53,233 nucleotides of DNA from Sulfurimonas sp. (GTDB lineage Bacteria; Campylobacterota; Campylobacteria; Campylobacterales; Sulfurimonadaceae): contig JALSUU010000260.1 in assembly GCA_027071075.1 (NCBI GenBank), forward strand, positions 1 to 53,233, read 5' to 3'. Shown here in pieces: positions 8,299 to 18,207 of this stretch (its first letter is position 1; the number at the start of each line of letters is the position of its first letter). Position numbers and translations under genes: made by a program. Under the pieces are notes generated by a model. That model saw only the letters and a list, made by a program, of their open reading frames with translations, was not told the origin of the DNA and did not search any database.

Positions 8299-9624
8299 TT
8301 ATTTGAAGAGGGAGATTAGTACACCTGCCGCAACCGCTGAACCAATAACACCTGCAACATTTGGACCCATTGCATGCATTAGAAGCATATTTGTACGGTC
8401 ATACTCCATACCTACCTTATTAGATACACGCGCTGCCATTGGGACTGCTGAAACTCCAGCTGAACCAATTAATGGATTGATTTTATGACCTGGGAAAAGG
8501 TTCATAAACTTCGCCATTAAAACACCTGCTGCAGTACCTACAGAGAATGCAACAATACCAAGAACCATAATAAACATAGTCTCAGGAACTAAAAACTGAT
8601 CTGCTGCTAGTTTAGAACCAACACCAAGACCTAAGAAAATAGTTGTAATGTTAATTAAAGCATTTTGAAGCGTATCATTCAAACGCTCAACAACACCAGA
8701 CTCTTTTAAAAAGTTACCAAACATAAATGCACCAATAAGTGGTGTAGACTCTGGTAAAACTAAGATAGCAAGAGTAAGAACCATAATAGGGAAAATAAGT
8801 TTCTCTAAACGAGAAACATGACGCAGCGTTGTCATTTTCATCTTACGCTCTGCTTCAGTAGTCAATGCCTTCATAATCGGAGGCTGAATAATTGGAACCA
8901 TAGCCATATAACTATACGATGCAACCGCAATAGCACCTAAAAGTTCAGGCGCAAGTTTTGTTGCGATAAAGATAGATGTCGGACCATCCGCTCCACCAAT
9001 AATAGAGATAGCTGATGCTTGTTGAAGTGTAAAATCAACAAAACCTGCTTGATGTAGTGCAACTGCACCAACAAGTGTTCCAAAGATACCAAACTGAGCA
9101 GCTCCACCAAGAAGTGCTGTTTTAGGGTTTGAGAGAAGTGGACCAAAGTCAGTCATTGCACCAACACCCATAAAGATGATGATTGGAAACATCTCATTTG
9201 AGAGACCCATTTGATAGATAACTCCCAAGAAACCATCAGGACCTGCAATCCCAGCAACTGGGATATTGGCGAGTAGTCCACCAAAAGCAATTGGTAGCAG
9301 TAGCAGTGGTTCAAAACCTTTTCTAATTCCTAACCAAAAGAGGAAAAAAGTCACAAGAATCATAATGATACGACCACCAGACTTATGGAAATCACTCATT
9401 TTTTCCCCAGTTGCACTTAGCTCATTAGGATTAGGACTAATAAAAGCACTAATACCTGTTGACTCTAAAAAACCACCAATCATTTCCATAAAAGGTTTTG
9501 TTTGGTATGTTTCCTCTTTGTGCGCACTATTAGCACCCTCTGAGGAGTGTGCTTCATTTGCACTTAAAGTTGTAAAGCTAAACACCATAAATAGCGCAAG
9601 TAATTTTAAAACAATAAATTTCAT
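8299..9624 (-). CDS. oadB: Sodium-pumping oxaloacetate decarboxylase, beta subunit
   Basis: A 441-residue inner-membrane protein of the family that couples decarboxylation of the carboxybiotin on OadA to sodium export. It has an N-terminal hydrophobic leader (about 5-22), a short polar segment, then many membrane helices. Family hallmarks are [12 protein letters not shown], the long [13 protein letters not shown] motif carrying the conserved Asp, and [13 protein letters not shown]. The C-terminal [18 protein letters not shown] is also conserved. It is the last gene of the oadG-oadA-oadB operon, 4 bp after oadA. The extended N-terminus of about 70 residues before the first core helix is longer than in enterobacterial OadB. 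Confidence 0.93.
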   Translation of the reverse strand: MKFIVLKLLALFMVFSFTTLSANEAHSSEGANSAHKEETYQTKPFMEMIGGFLESTGISAFISPNPNELSATGEKMSDFHKSGGRIIMILVTFFLFWLGIRKGFEPLLLLPIAFGGLLANIPVAGIAGPDGFLGVIYQMGLSNEMFPIIIFMGVGAMTDFGPLLSNPKTALLGGAAQFGIFGTLVGAVALHQAGFVDFTLQQASAISIIGGADGPTSIFIATKLAPELLGAIAVASYSYMAMVPIIQPPIMKALTTEAERKMKMTTLRHVSRLEKLIFPIMVLTLAILVLPESTPLIGAFMFGNFLKESGVVERLNDTLQNALINITTIFLGLGVGSKLAADQFLVPETMFIMVLGIVAFSVGTAAGVLMAKFMNLFPGHKINPLIGSAGVSAVPMAARVSNKVGMEYDRTNMLLMHAMGPNVAGVIGSAVAAGVLISLFK

Positions 9625-9628
9625 ATGC

Positions 9629-11422
9629 TTATCCTAATACGGCTACGACTTGACCTTCTACAACCTTATCGTTTGTAGCTACAGTTATAGACTTCACTAC
9701 TCCACCTTTAGGAGCAACTACATCAATTTCCATTTTCATAGATTCTAAAATCATGATTACATCGCCTTCATTTACACTTTGACCCGGATTTGCTACAATT
9801 TTCCAAACATTACCTGGAAGAAGTGCTTTGATTTCTATGTCATTTCCTGAGGCTACTGGTGCTGGAGTAGAAGCTGCCGCTGATTCACCATTTACTGCTG
9901 TAACTTGAATATCTGCATCACCCTCTGCTACTTGAACACTAAACTTTTCACCATTTACTACTACTGTATAACTACCACTACCCATTGAATCTCCTTCACA
10001 ATCTTTTTTCATTTCTGATATTTTTCTTATGCTTAACTCACCCTTACCTTCTAAGAATGCGATACCTTTTTCTTGACATGCAGCTGCAATGAAGATGTTC
10101 TCTTCAGTAATCTCTAAATCAACTTTTTTCAGTTCATCTATAGCATGTTGTAAAGATTTTGTTTCATCTGCATCAGCAAGTGATAAAGCAGTTTCAGTTG
10201 TAGGCTCTAAACCTAACTTTTCTGAAGCTATTTTTACAATCTCTGGATCTGGAGCAACTGGTGTTTTACCAAAATAACCAAGAACCATTTTTCCATATCC
10301 TGGAGCTATGGCTTCCCATGGACCTTGCATAACATTGTTAAGTGCTTGTTGAAAGTAAAACTGTGACACAGGAGTTACAGATGTACCATAACCACCTTTC
10401 TCAACTACCTCTTGCATAGCCGCAATAACCTCAGGAAATTTATCCATGATGTCACTATCACGCATCATTTGCGTATTTGCAGTTAATGCACCCCCTGGCA
10501 TTGGTGAAAATGGAATAATTGGAGAGACCATTGTCGCTTCAGGTGGAACGAAATAATCAGAGAGGCATGATTGAAGCTCTTTTTCATAAGTAAGAATCTT
10601 CCCAATCTCTAAACCACCAAGATCAAAGTTCATTCCCTTTGTTGCATGTAACATAGTTAAGATATCGGGTTGAGAAGTTCCACCACTCACAGGAGAAGCT
10701 GCCATATCTATACCATCAATACCCGCTTCTAAAGCTGCCATATAAGCAGAAACAGAAACACCAGCAGTCTCATGAGTATGAAGACGAAGATGTGTACCCT
10801 CAGGAACTAAACTACGAGCCATTTTAATCGTTTCAAAAACTTTTTGAGGATTTGAAGTACCCGATGCATCTTTAAAACAGATACTATCATGTGGAATACC
10901 TGCATCCAAGATATCTCTTAAAGTTTTTTCATAAAACTCTACATTATGAGCACCTTGACATCCTGGTGGTAAATCCATCATAGTAACAACTACTTCATGT
11001 TTTAAACCATGATGCGCAATTCTTTCACCTGAGTATTTTAGATTTTCAACATCATTGAGTGCATCAAAATTACGAATAGTTGTTGTTCCGTGTTTCTTGA
11101 ACATCTTAGCATGAAGATCAATAAGTTCCCTAGAACCTGTATCTAACATAACTGTGTTTACACCACGAGCTAATGTTTGAAGATTTACATCAGGACCAAC
11201 AATTTTTCTAAATTTATCCATCATTTCAAATGCATCTTCTCGTAGGTAGAAGTATAAAGATTGAAATCTTGCTCCTCCACCAAACTCGTAATGCGTTATT
11301 CCAGCAGTTTTCGCAGCTTCAACAGCTGGAAAAAAATCTTTCATAAGTACACGACCACCGAATACTGACTGAAAACCATCTCTAAAAGTTGTATCCATTA
11401 CATCTATAAACTTTTTAGCCAT
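9629..11422 (-). CDS. oadA: Oxaloacetate decarboxylase alpha subunit / pyruvate carboxylase subunit B type biotin protein
   Basis: A 597-residue carboxyltransferase. The N-terminal HMGL-like barrel starts with [11 protein letters not shown] and carries the metal-binding [17 protein letters not shown] holds the catalytic lysine. A conserved carboxylase domain follows, then a linker with [10 protein letters not shown] and a biotinyl domain ending in ESMKME, with biotin on Lys563. The family includes both OadA and PycB, which are hard to tell apart. The adjacent gamma and beta membrane subunits favour a sodium-pumping oxaloacetate decarboxylase. It starts 2 bp after oadG. Confidence 0.92.
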   Translation of the reverse strand: MAKKFIDVMDTTFRDGFQSVFGGRVLMKDFFPAVEAAKTAGITHYEFGGGARFQSLYFYLREDAFEMMDKFRKIVGPDVNLQTLARGVNTVMLDTGSRELIDLHAKMFKKHGTTTIRNFDALNDVENLKYSGERIAHHGLKHEVVVTMMDLPPGCQGAHNVEFYEKTLRDILDAGIPHDSICFKDASGTSNPQKVFETIKMARSLVPEGTHLRLHTHETAGVSVSAYMAALEAGIDGIDMAASPVSGGTSQPDILTMLHATKGMNFDLGGLEIGKILTYEKELQSCLSDYFVPPEATMVSPIIPFSPMPGGALTANTQMMRDSDIMDKFPEVIAAMQEVVEKGGYGTSVTPVSQFYFQQALNNVMQGPWEAIAPGYGKMVLGYFGKTPVAPDPEIVKIASEKLGLEPTTETALSLADADETKSLQHAIDELKKVDLEITEENIFIAAACQEKGIAFLEGKGELSIRKISEMKKDCEGDSMGSGSYTVVVNGEKFSVQVAEGDADIQVTAVNGESAAASTPAPVASGNDIEIKALLPGNVWKIVANPGQSVNEGDVIMILESMKMEIDVVAPKGGVVKSITVATNDKVVEGQVVAVLG

Positions 11423-11424
11423 TC

Positions 11425-11661
11425 TTACCCTTCTCTATGATGTTTAATTGCTGCAGTAATTGCCGCAATAACTGTTTTATTATCTTGCTGTGGAGCTGCC
11501 GATGAAGTTGGCGCTACAGTTGCTTCTGGTTCAGGAAAAAATTTATGAATGATGTATGACATAAGATTCATACTAAATATCATCACGACTAAAAAAAGAA
11601 AAACTGTTCCCATTCCTAGTCCCATAAACTTAAACCCTTCTATTACAAGGTTAGTTTCCAT
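11425..11661 (-). CDS. oadG: Oxaloacetate decarboxylase gamma subunit
   Basis: A 78-residue single-pass membrane protein that anchors the alpha subunit to the beta subunit. One helix (about 8-32, LGMGTVFLFLVVMIFSMNL) is followed by a Pro/Ala-rich stretch and a basic C-terminus ending KHHREG; histidines there bind zinc in known OadG. I chose ATG at 11659-11661 (METNLVIEGF) because AAAGG precedes it and it gives the usual OadG length. A longer frame reaching 11730 lacks support. It is first in the oadGAB operon. Confidence 0.85.
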   Translation of the reverse strand: METNLVIEGFKFMGLGMGTVFLFLVVMIFSMNLMSYIIHKFFPEPEATVAPTSSAAPQQDNKTVIAAITAAIKHHREG

Positions 11662-11873
11662 TAAATTACCTTTATTCATAATTTGTGGGCTTAGTATAGT
11701 GTAAAGATGTTTAAAAAATAATTTTCTCATCCTCTTAATTGGTATTATTTTTGTTATTGTTACTTTTTAGTAATCATTCTTTTTAGAGGTGCTCCTTATA
11801 TAAAAGAACTAAACAAAATTAAAACTATATTTAGATAAAATACGCTTAAATATTTAACTTCTAGGATATAACT

Positions 11874-12185
11874 TTGATAATAGCAGGAATGTACGAACAG
11901 GATTTTATAGCATATATGATTTTTGGGCTTATTTTAAATTTTGCTTTTTCAATAATGTTTGGTATTTACCTCTCAAACAACATTGGAATGCAAGAGATGA
12001 TAACTTCAAAAGGAGAAAAAGATCAATCTCTCTTAGTAAAGGTGAGCCTTTTTATTCCTTTTGCAAAAATGCTTATTACACTTTATCGTGTTACTATCTT
12101 GCAGCTTTTCTTTTTAAACAAAGGCTACTCACATAAAGAGTTCTGGATTTATATGACACATGATAAGAACAGTAAAGATATCTAA
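11874..12185 (+). CDS. Small membrane protein of unknown function
   Basis: 103 residues from a TTG start with AGGA seven bases before it; ATG at 11889 is possible but its AGGA touches the start codon. Two membrane helices are visible (about 12-33 and 53-82), with short polar ends and a basic C-terminus. I recognise no family. A TAAAAT -10-like box lies at about 11836-11841. It is followed directly, with no gap, by the 55-residue frame at 12186, and the pair forms a tiny membrane-protein operon. Confidence 0.6.
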   Translation: MIIAGMYEQDFIAYMIFGLILNFAFSIMFGIYLSNNIGMQEMITSKGEKDQSLLVKVSLFIPFAKMLITLYRVTILQLFFLNKGYSHKEFWIYMTHDKNSKDI

Positions 12186-12353
12186 GTGGATGATTTTAAG
12201 TTAAAGCTTATTTTGAGTGCCTTGGGGGGAATAGTATTTTCATTTATATTTATTTTTCTTGCTTTTGCTTTACCTGTAAAGAAAAAAGAGATAACTTATA
12301 GTAAACCAAAAGGGAAGTTAGAAATAATCTCTCACTCTTTGAGGAAAGATTAA
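12186..12353 (+). CDS. Very small single-pass membrane protein (55 aa)
   Basis: A GTG start immediately follows the stop of the gene before, so translation is probably coupled. The 55-residue product has an N-terminal polar segment (VDDFKLKL), one strong helix (about 9-29, rich in Phe/Ile) and a basic tail with KKKEITYSKPKGK. No family recognised. Its stop overlaps the end of the convergent gene at 12350 by 4 bp. It is short enough to be missed by standard gene finders. Confidence is moderate because of size and a weak ribosome site. Confidence 0.5.
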   Translation: MDDFKLKLILSALGGIVFSFIFIFLAFALPVKKKEITYSKPKGKLEIISHSLRKD

Positions 12354-12829
12354 AAAGTACTTTTAATCTCAATAATCTTGATAGTGTTGTATGCACATTC
12401 AGGACTTAGTCTAATTGCACAGGCACGCAAAACTTCAATACACTTAAAAAGATACTCTAAATCATCCTGTTTCATTAAGTCATTGAGCACAATTTCAGAA
12501 TCTTTGATTCTTAAGTTTCTAGCCACACCTAAGTTTTTATGTGCCAATTCTCGGAACTCAGTATAATCAACCTCTTCTTTAACATCAACCTTTGACTGCA
12601 TATCATAAAGTAAGTTTTCAAAGAGCATCACAGACTTAATGATTTGTGCAACATAATCTTCAATAAGCTGATGAATCAACTCCTCATCAAGTCCAAGTTC
12701 ATCCACGGCTTCTGCATCATCATATCTATACTCTTCTTTAAAAAAAGCATTGCATACACTAATCGCTTTAGCAGCTAAACTACGAACGGCTAAGTTCTTT
12801 TTTTGTCTTCTTTCTTCTTTCATAAGCAT
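12350..12829 (-). CDS. Conserved-looking helical cytoplasmic protein, function unknown
   Basis: 159 residues, largely alpha-helical and acidic, without signal or membrane segments. It starts with a basic stretch (KEERRQKKN) and ends with LSPECAYNTIKIIEIKS. It has four cysteines but no CxxC pair. I do not recognise the family. It lies 75 bp downstream of htpG on the same strand, with a TTTTTGCTTAGAT promoter-like sequence in the gap, so it may be transcribed on its own or with htpG. The start could be the first ATG or the one two codons later. Confidence 0.65.
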   Translation of the reverse strand: MLMKEERRQKKNLAVRSLAAKAISVCNAFFKEEYRYDDAEAVDELGLDEELIHQLIEDYVAQIIKSVMLFENLLYDMQSKVDVKEEVDYTEFRELAHKNLGVARNLRIKDSEIVLNDLMKQDDLEYLFKCIEVLRACAIRLSPECAYNTIKIIEIKSTF

Positions 12830-12903
12830 AAGGTAACATTATTTATATAAATCTAAGCAAAAAGATAAAAATTATATAAAAATGTTTCCCTTATAACACC
12901 TAA

Positions 12904-14799
12904 TTAGATAGCTTTTGTCATAATTCTGTTGAGTCTTGAGATAAAACCAGCAGTATCTTCCAACTCTTGTCCATCAAAAAGTTTTGCCTGATCTAAAAGT
13001 ACATGTGCTGCATCATTTACAAGGTTTGTATCTGAAGAGTCATTGAGTTTTTTGATAAGCTCATGATTTGGATTTATCATCAAAATAGGTGCTGGTTCTG
13101 GAGTATCTCCACCTTGACCCATCTGCTTCATCATCTGTGCCATCATATAACTTGGATCTTCTTTATCTACTTTTATAGCTACTGGAGACTCCGTAAGCTC
13201 AATAGTTGTCTCCACTGATTTTACTGCATCACCGAGTGTCTCTTTGAACTCTTTTGCAAGCCCCTCATAAGTTTTCGCAACTTCTTCTTCTTTTGCTTTT
13301 TCCTCTTCACTCTCTTCAAATTTTGCATCAGCAACTGCAACAAGTTTAAAATCTTTATACTCAGTTACCATTGGGAAGATAATTGTATCTACCTCTTCAT
13401 TTAAGATAAGTACATCAATATCTCTTGCTTTAAATCTCTCTAACGCAGGAGAGTTTTTAAGCATTGCTAATGAAGTTTTACCAGTTAGATAATAAATCTC
13501 TTTCTTTTCCTCATCTACATTTTTAACGAAATCTTCAATCATCACTGGAGTTTCAGCATTAAGTGTGTTAAACTTTAGAAGTTCTAAGATTTTTTCACGA
13601 TTATCAAAGTCATTATAAAGCCCCTCTTTAAGAACATTTCCAAATTCTGTGTAAAAAGTATCATATTTTGCACTATCTTTCTTCGCCATTTTAGCAAGTT
13701 CAGAGAGTACTTTTTTCACAGATGCTTTTTTGATTTTCGCCATTACTGCATTTGATTGTAAAATCTCACGAGAAACATTCAGTGGAAGATCTTTAGAGTC
13801 TATCACACCACGCAAGAAACGAAGATATGTTGGCATCAACTCTTTCTCATCATCTGTAATAAACACACGGTTGATATAGAGTTTAATACCCGTTTGATAA
13901 TCAACTCTATAAAGATCCATAGGTGCCTTAGATGGAATGTAAAAAAGTGTAGTATATTCAACTGCACCCTCCGCTTTGTTATGCATCCAAGTTAATGGTT
14001 CTTCACTTGAGTGAGCAATAGAGCTATAAAAATCTTTGTACTCTTCTTCTGTTATATCTTTTTTTGCCATTGTCCACAGCGCATTTGCACGGTTAATTTG
14101 CACATTTTCAATCTCACTGCGAGATGGTTCTAGTTCCTCTTTTCCCTCATCATCCATAACTGCTGGAATGTGTTTCTCTTTATCCATAAAGATTGGAAAT
14201 GGAATGTGATTAGAGTACTTTTTAATAATAGTTTCTATTCTATGTGTCTCTAAAAACTCATCTTCATCTTCTTTAAGGTACATAACTATTTGAGTACCAT
14301 GATCTTCCATAGTTGCATTTTCTAACTCAAAACTACCATCACCTCTGCTTGTCCAGATAAATGCCTGCTCTTCACCCGCCTTTTTAGTAGTCACCTCAAC
14401 CTTATCGGCAACCATAAAACAAGCATAAAAACCAACACCAAACTGACCAATAAGGTTAGAATCTTCTTTCTGATCCCCAGTTAAGTTCTCTAAAAATGCT
14501 TTTGTGCCTGACTTTGCAATAGTACCAAGGTTATTCATAAGGTCTTCCTCATTCATACCGATACCAGTGTCTTTAATTGTTAATGTTTTTGCTTCTTTAT
14601 TTATAACTATATCTATACGAGGTGAGAATGTAACATTTTTGTATTTTTCATCTGTTAAAACGAGCATATTGAGTTTATCAAGTGCATCCGATGCATTTGA
14701 AACTAACTCACGAACGAAAATCTCTTTGTTTGAGTAGAGAGAGTGTATCATTAAGTGTAATATTTGATTTGCTTCTGTTTGAAACTGATGTTTTGCCAT
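12904..14799 (-). CDS. htpG: Chaperone HtpG (Hsp90)
   Basis: A 631-residue Hsp90. The N-terminal GHKL ATPase shows YSNKEIFVRELVSNASDALD, IKDTGIGM and GQFGVGFYACFMVAD. The middle domain carries LPLNVSREILQ with the catalytic arginine. The C-terminus ends in a dimerisation domain without the eukaryotic MEEVD tail. It assists folding and remodelling of client proteins. AAGGA precedes the start. The promoter at 14830-14835 fits the epsilonproteobacterial sigma-70 pattern very well; no clear HspR or CIRCE element was seen. Confidence 0.98.
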   Translation of the reverse strand: MAKHQFQTEANQILHLMIHSLYSNKEIFVRELVSNASDALDKLNMLVLTDEKYKNVTFSPRIDIVINKEAKTLTIKDTGIGMNEEDLMNNLGTIAKSGTKAFLENLTGDQKEDSNLIGQFGVGFYACFMVADKVEVTTKKAGEEQAFIWTSRGDGSFELENATMEDHGTQIVMYLKEDEDEFLETHRIETIIKKYSNHIPFPIFMDKEKHIPAVMDDEGKEELEPSRSEIENVQINRANALWTMAKKDITEEEYKDFYSSIAHSSEEPLTWMHNKAEGAVEYTTLFYIPSKAPMDLYRVDYQTGIKLYINRVFITDDEKELMPTYLRFLRGVIDSKDLPLNVSREILQSNAVMAKIKKASVKKVLSELAKMAKKDSAKYDTFYTEFGNVLKEGLYNDFDNREKILELLKFNTLNAETPVMIEDFVKNVDEEKKEIYYLTGKTSLAMLKNSPALERFKARDIDVLILNEEVDTIIFPMVTEYKDFKLVAVADAKFEESEEEKAKEEEVAKTYEGLAKEFKETLGDAVKSVETTIELTESPVAIKVDKEDPSYMMAQMMKQMGQGGDTPEPAPILMINPNHELIKKLNDSSDTNLVNDAAHVLLDQAKLFDGQELEDTAGFISRLNRIMTKAI

Positions 14800-14829
14800 A
14801 ATTAAATCCTTTTTTTATTTATTTGAAAA

Positions 14830-14835
14830 ATTGTA
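14830..14835 (-). promoter_or_regulatory. Sigma-70 type -10 box for htpG
   Basis: On the minus strand the bases read TTTTTTTTGCTACAAT. This matches the Campylobacter-type promoter, where a T-run and TTTTGC sit directly before a TANAAT box. It lies about 31 bp upstream of the htpG start. Confidence 0.7.
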
Positions 14836-14941
14836 GCAAAAAAAAGTTAATAAATACTTATTACATCAAGAAAGTTTAGTCTACTAAGCTAAAGTTTCTT
14901 TAGTTGATATAAAATATTAATAAGAAAAACAAATTATCTGA

Positions 14942-14947
14942 TATAAT
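14942..14947 (+). promoter_or_regulatory. Candidate -10 box placing transcript start at the ATG of the next gene
   Basis: TATAAT ends 6 bases before the A of ATG at 14954, so transcription would begin at or next to the start codon. No purine-rich ribosome site lies upstream of that ATG. This suggests a leaderless message or a wrong start call. Confidence 0.4.
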
Positions 14948-14953
14948 TATCTC

Positions 14954-15268
14954 ATGCAAACAGATTTTATAAACCAAATAGAACCAACCCCTAAGCTTAA
15001 AACAAAAAAGTGTCAAATGATATCGCTTCTATTGAGAATATTTTTACAATTCACTCCTTATGTAGTTGCTCTCGTTAGTTGGTACTACTATGACTATTTC
15101 ATTGCTATTGGTCTTTTTCTTCTCAGTTTCTTAGTGATGGGCATCATCCGTGCTAGATTGAGAAACTCCGTTATTCCAAAAAGCCAACAAGAGTATAACT
15201 ACAACAATCAAGGCATAGCAGATTGGTATACAGCGCGTGAGTTATGCATAGAACTTGGAGGCGATTAG
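14954..15268 (+). CDS. Small two-helix membrane protein of unknown function
   Basis: 104 residues. A polar N-terminus of about 20 residues is followed by two membrane helices (about 24-45 and 50-70), then a hydrophilic tail with YNYNNQGIADWYTARELC. I recognise no family. No ribosome site precedes the ATG and a TATAAT box lies directly upstream, so the message may be leaderless. It abuts the DUF808 gene at 15269 with no gap, and GGAGG near its end serves that gene. The two are very likely co-transcribed. Confidence 0.6.
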   Translation: MQTDFINQIEPTPKLKTKKCQMISLLLRIFLQFTPYVVALVSWYYYDYFIAIGLFLLSFLVMGIIRARLRNSVIPKSQQEYNYNNQGIADWYTARELCIELGGD

Positions 15269-16138
15269 ATGTCCGTAGGTTTTTTTGCTGTATTTGATGA
15301 TATTGCTACTCTTTTAGATGATGCTGCTGTTATGAGCAAGGTAGCGGCTAAAAAAACTGTTGGCATCTTGGGCGATGACTTAGCAGTAAATGCTCAAAAA
15401 GCTTCAGGTTTTGCAGCTTCAAGAGAGCTTCCTGTCTTATGGGCTATAACAAAAGGCTCTTTTAAAAACAAACTTATCATTTTACCCTTAGCTTTTTTAT
15501 TGAGTGCTTTTGCTCCTTGGGCAATTATACCTATACTTATGATGGGTGGTATCTATCTCGCCTACGAGGGAGCTGAAAAAGTTTTAGAGTACTTTAGCCC
15601 TCATACTCATAATACAGATAAAGAAGAACTCATCCCAAAGAGTGAAGAAGAGATATTAGAGATAGAAAAAAAGAAAGTAAAGTCAGCAATTTTAACCGAT
15701 TTTATTCTCTCTATTGAGATAGTTATCATGGCACTTGGAACGGTGATAGAGCAGACACTTCCCATTCAAATAATTGTAGTAACGCTAGTTGCTTTTTTAG
15801 CGACTATTGGTGTTTACGGTATTGTAGCACTTTTGGTTAGAATGGATGATTTTGGATTTAAACTTATAGATATCGCAAAAGATACAAAACCACTTCTCAA
15901 AAAAACGGGTGAACTTTTAGTAAAAGCACTTCCTAAAGTAATAAGAGTCCTCACTTTTCTTGGAACTCTCGCTATGTTTTTAGTAGCAGGTGGCATTTTT
16001 ATGCACAATCTGCATCAACTCCATGAATGGCTTCATTTTATACCAAGCATACTAGGGGAACTTTTTATTGGTGGAGTAGTAGGCTTTATTGCTGTAAGCT
16101 TTCAAATTATATTTTTAAAGATAAAAAATTTAAGCTGA
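15269..16138 (+). CDS. DUF808 / YedI-family inner-membrane protein
   Basis: A 289-residue multi-pass membrane protein. The opening SVGFFAVFDDIATLLDDAAV, then KVAAKKTVGILGDDLAVNA and AYEGAEKVLEYF, is the signature of the YedI/DUF808 family, whose function is not known. Membrane helices lie near 70-100, 145-165, 170-195, 225-250 and 260-283. GGAGG precedes the ATG at good spacing. It is co-transcribed with the small membrane protein just upstream. Confidence 0.85.
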   Translation: MSVGFFAVFDDIATLLDDAAVMSKVAAKKTVGILGDDLAVNAQKASGFAASRELPVLWAITKGSFKNKLIILPLAFLLSAFAPWAIIPILMMGGIYLAYEGAEKVLEYFSPHTHNTDKEELIPKSEEEILEIEKKKVKSAILTDFILSIEIVIMALGTVIEQTLPIQIIVVTLVAFLATIGVYGIVALLVRMDDFGFKLIDIAKDTKPLLKKTGELLVKALPKVIRVLTFLGTLAMFLVAGGIFMHNLHQLHEWLHFIPSILGELFIGGVVGFIAVSFQIIFLKIKNLS

Positions 16139-16197
16139 TAAGCCCCTATTAACCACTCACTTGCTATGATTTCAAAAACCAATATAAGTTAATAATT

Positions 16198-18147
16198 ATG
16201 GCACTCATAGATCTACAAAACATCTCGAAACACTACTCTGCTCAAAAGATTCTCATTGATGTGAACTTTCATGTTGATGCAGGGGAGCGTATCGTTATTA
16301 TCGGAAAAAATGGGAGTGGAAAATCTACTCTTATGAAGATAGTCAACGGTACTCTTATGCAAGATGCAGGCCATCGTATTACTAAAAATGACTTAGAAGT
16401 AAAGATGTTAGATCAAAGACCAAACTTTATAGATGGTCATAATGTCCGCCAAGCAGTAGAGCATGGTCTTCATGAGCTTAATGCCGCAAAAGAGCGATAC
16501 AATGAACTTTCACTACAACTTGCTGATGACTTTGAGAACAGACTCCTTTTAGATGAGCATGAAAAACTCTCCCGTTATATAGAACACCACAATGCTTGGA
16601 ACTTAGATGATAAGATAGAACGCATCATACAGCACTTTGATTTAAAACGCTATGAGGATAAACCCATAGATCTTTTAAGTGGTGGGGAACAGCGTCGTGT
16701 AGCACTTGCATCACTACTCCTACAAAAACCAGATGTACTGCTCCTTGATGAGCCTACCAATCACCTTGATGTTTATATGGTTGAGTTCTTAGAGGAGTTA
16801 CTTTTAAAAGAGAAGTTTACTCTTGTGTTCATCTCGCACGATAGATACTTCATAGATAGAATCGCTACAAAATCAGTGGAAGTGGATGATTGTACTTTAA
16901 AAGAGTATAGCGGTGGGTACTCAAACTATCTTACACAAAAAGCAGAGTTTATCAGAACACTTCAAAAACAGCATGATAACCTTTTAGGTGTTTTAAAAAG
17001 AGAAAATGAGTGGTTTGCTCGTGGGGTTCGTGCAAGGCTCAAAAGAAATGAGGGCAGAAAAGAGCGTCTGATGCAACTGCGTGAAGATGCAAAAACAAAC
17101 CCTGCAAAAATCCGTAAAATGAGTGTAGAACTCCAAAGAGAGGCAAAACACTTTAATCGTGACAAGAGTATAAACAAACAAAAGATGCTCTTTGAAGTAG
17201 AAAACCTTGGGCTTACTCTTGGAGATAAAGAGTTACTCAAAAACTTTACAACGCGTATATTGCAAAAAGATGTCATAGCCATAGTTGGACCAAATGGAAG
17301 TGGAAAATCAACACTTTTAAAAGCCCTACTTGGGAGAATAGAACCGACAACTGGAACTATAAAACGAGGTGAATTTACTATAGGGTACTTTGACCAGCAT
17401 AGAGAGATGCTAGATGATGATAAAAATCTTATTGAGACTTTTTGTCCGCATGGTGGAGATAGAGTTCAGGTAAGAGGGAGTGATCTACATGTGTATGGTT
17501 ATCTCAAAAACTTTCTCTTTCCTCGTGAGTTTTTAGACAAAAAAATAGGCGTTTTAAGTGGTGGAGAGAAGAACCGTGTAGCACTCGCCCTACTCTTTAC
17601 AAAAAATGTAGATATCCTCATTTTAGATGAGCCTACGAATGACTTGGATATTCCTACCATCAATATTTTAGAAGAACAACTTACAAACTTTGCAGGTGCT
17701 GTTATTATTGTGAGTCATGATAGATACTTTGTCGACAAGATTGCTAAAAAACTCTTTATATTTAAAGCAGATAAGACCATAGAGGAGTCACATCAACAGT
17801 ATAGTGAATATCTTGACTTAGAAAAAGAGATAAAAGAGCTAAACTCTATGGAAGAAGAAGCAAATAAAGCACCTAAAGTTGTCGAAGTCAAAAAAGAGAA
17901 AGCAAAACAATTGCGACTTACATTTAAAGAAAAAATAGCCTTAGAAAAACTTCCTCTTGAAATAGAAGAACTTGAAAATACTATAGAAGAGAAAAACAGC
18001 TGTTTAGCCGATCCGAAATGTTATGAAGCAATTGGAATCACTGCTTTAGCACAAGAACTTGCAGAGATAGAAGAGCTTTATGAAGCAAAAATGGAAGAGT
18101 TATTTGCAATAGAAGAGAAACTTGAAGAAATTAATTCTCACTCTTAA
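16198..18147 (+). CDS. ABC-F family ATPase, Uup-like
   Basis: A 649-residue protein with two ABC domains and no membrane segments. Domain 1 has GKNGSGKST, LSGGEQRRVALA and LLLDEPTNHLD; domain 2 has GPNGSGKST, LSGGEKNRVALA and LILDEPTNDLD. They are joined by a charged helical linker (about 250-320) with many Arg/Lys. A C-terminal coiled coil (about 555-645) is like that of Uup. ABC-F proteins act on the ribosome or, for Uup, on branched DNA and ribosome assembly. A TATGAT -10-like box at 16165-16170 precedes it; the ribosome site is weak. Confidence 0.9.
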   Translation: MALIDLQNISKHYSAQKILIDVNFHVDAGERIVIIGKNGSGKSTLMKIVNGTLMQDAGHRITKNDLEVKMLDQRPNFIDGHNVRQAVEHGLHELNAAKERYNELSLQLADDFENRLLLDEHEKLSRYIEHHNAWNLDDKIERIIQHFDLKRYEDKPIDLLSGGEQRRVALASLLLQKPDVLLLDEPTNHLDVYMVEFLEELLLKEKFTLVFISHDRYFIDRIATKSVEVDDCTLKEYSGGYSNYLTQKAEFIRTLQKQHDNLLGVLKRENEWFARGVRARLKRNEGRKERLMQLREDAKTNPAKIRKMSVELQREAKHFNRDKSINKQKMLFEVENLGLTLGDKELLKNFTTRILQKDVIAIVGPNGSGKSTLLKALLGRIEPTTGTIKRGEFTIGYFDQHREMLDDDKNLIETFCPHGGDRVQVRGSDLHVYGYLKNFLFPREFLDKKIGVLSGGEKNRVALALLFTKNVDILILDEPTNDLDIPTINILEEQLTNFAGAVIIVSHDRYFVDKIAKKLFIFKADKTIEESHQQYSEYLDLEKEIKELNSMEEEANKAPKVVEVKKEKAKQLRLTFKEKIALEKLPLEIEELENTIEEKNSCLADPKCYEAIGITALAQELAEIEELYEAKMEELFAIEEKLEEINSHS

Positions 18148-18207
18148 GAATCATTAGATATTGTTATGTTATCATATCCTCTAAGTTTTGATTAGGGGGT
18201 AGTGAAA

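Noticed and set aside
9266-9637. 123-codon plus-strand frame over the start of oadB
   Set aside because: Opposite strand of a well-supported membrane protein; composition is that of antisense to hydrophobic codons.
12350-12372. Bidirectional terminator at the convergent gene ends
   Set aside because: GATTAAAA/TTTTAATC can pair across AGTAC, but the stem is almost all A-T and has no clear tail on either strand.
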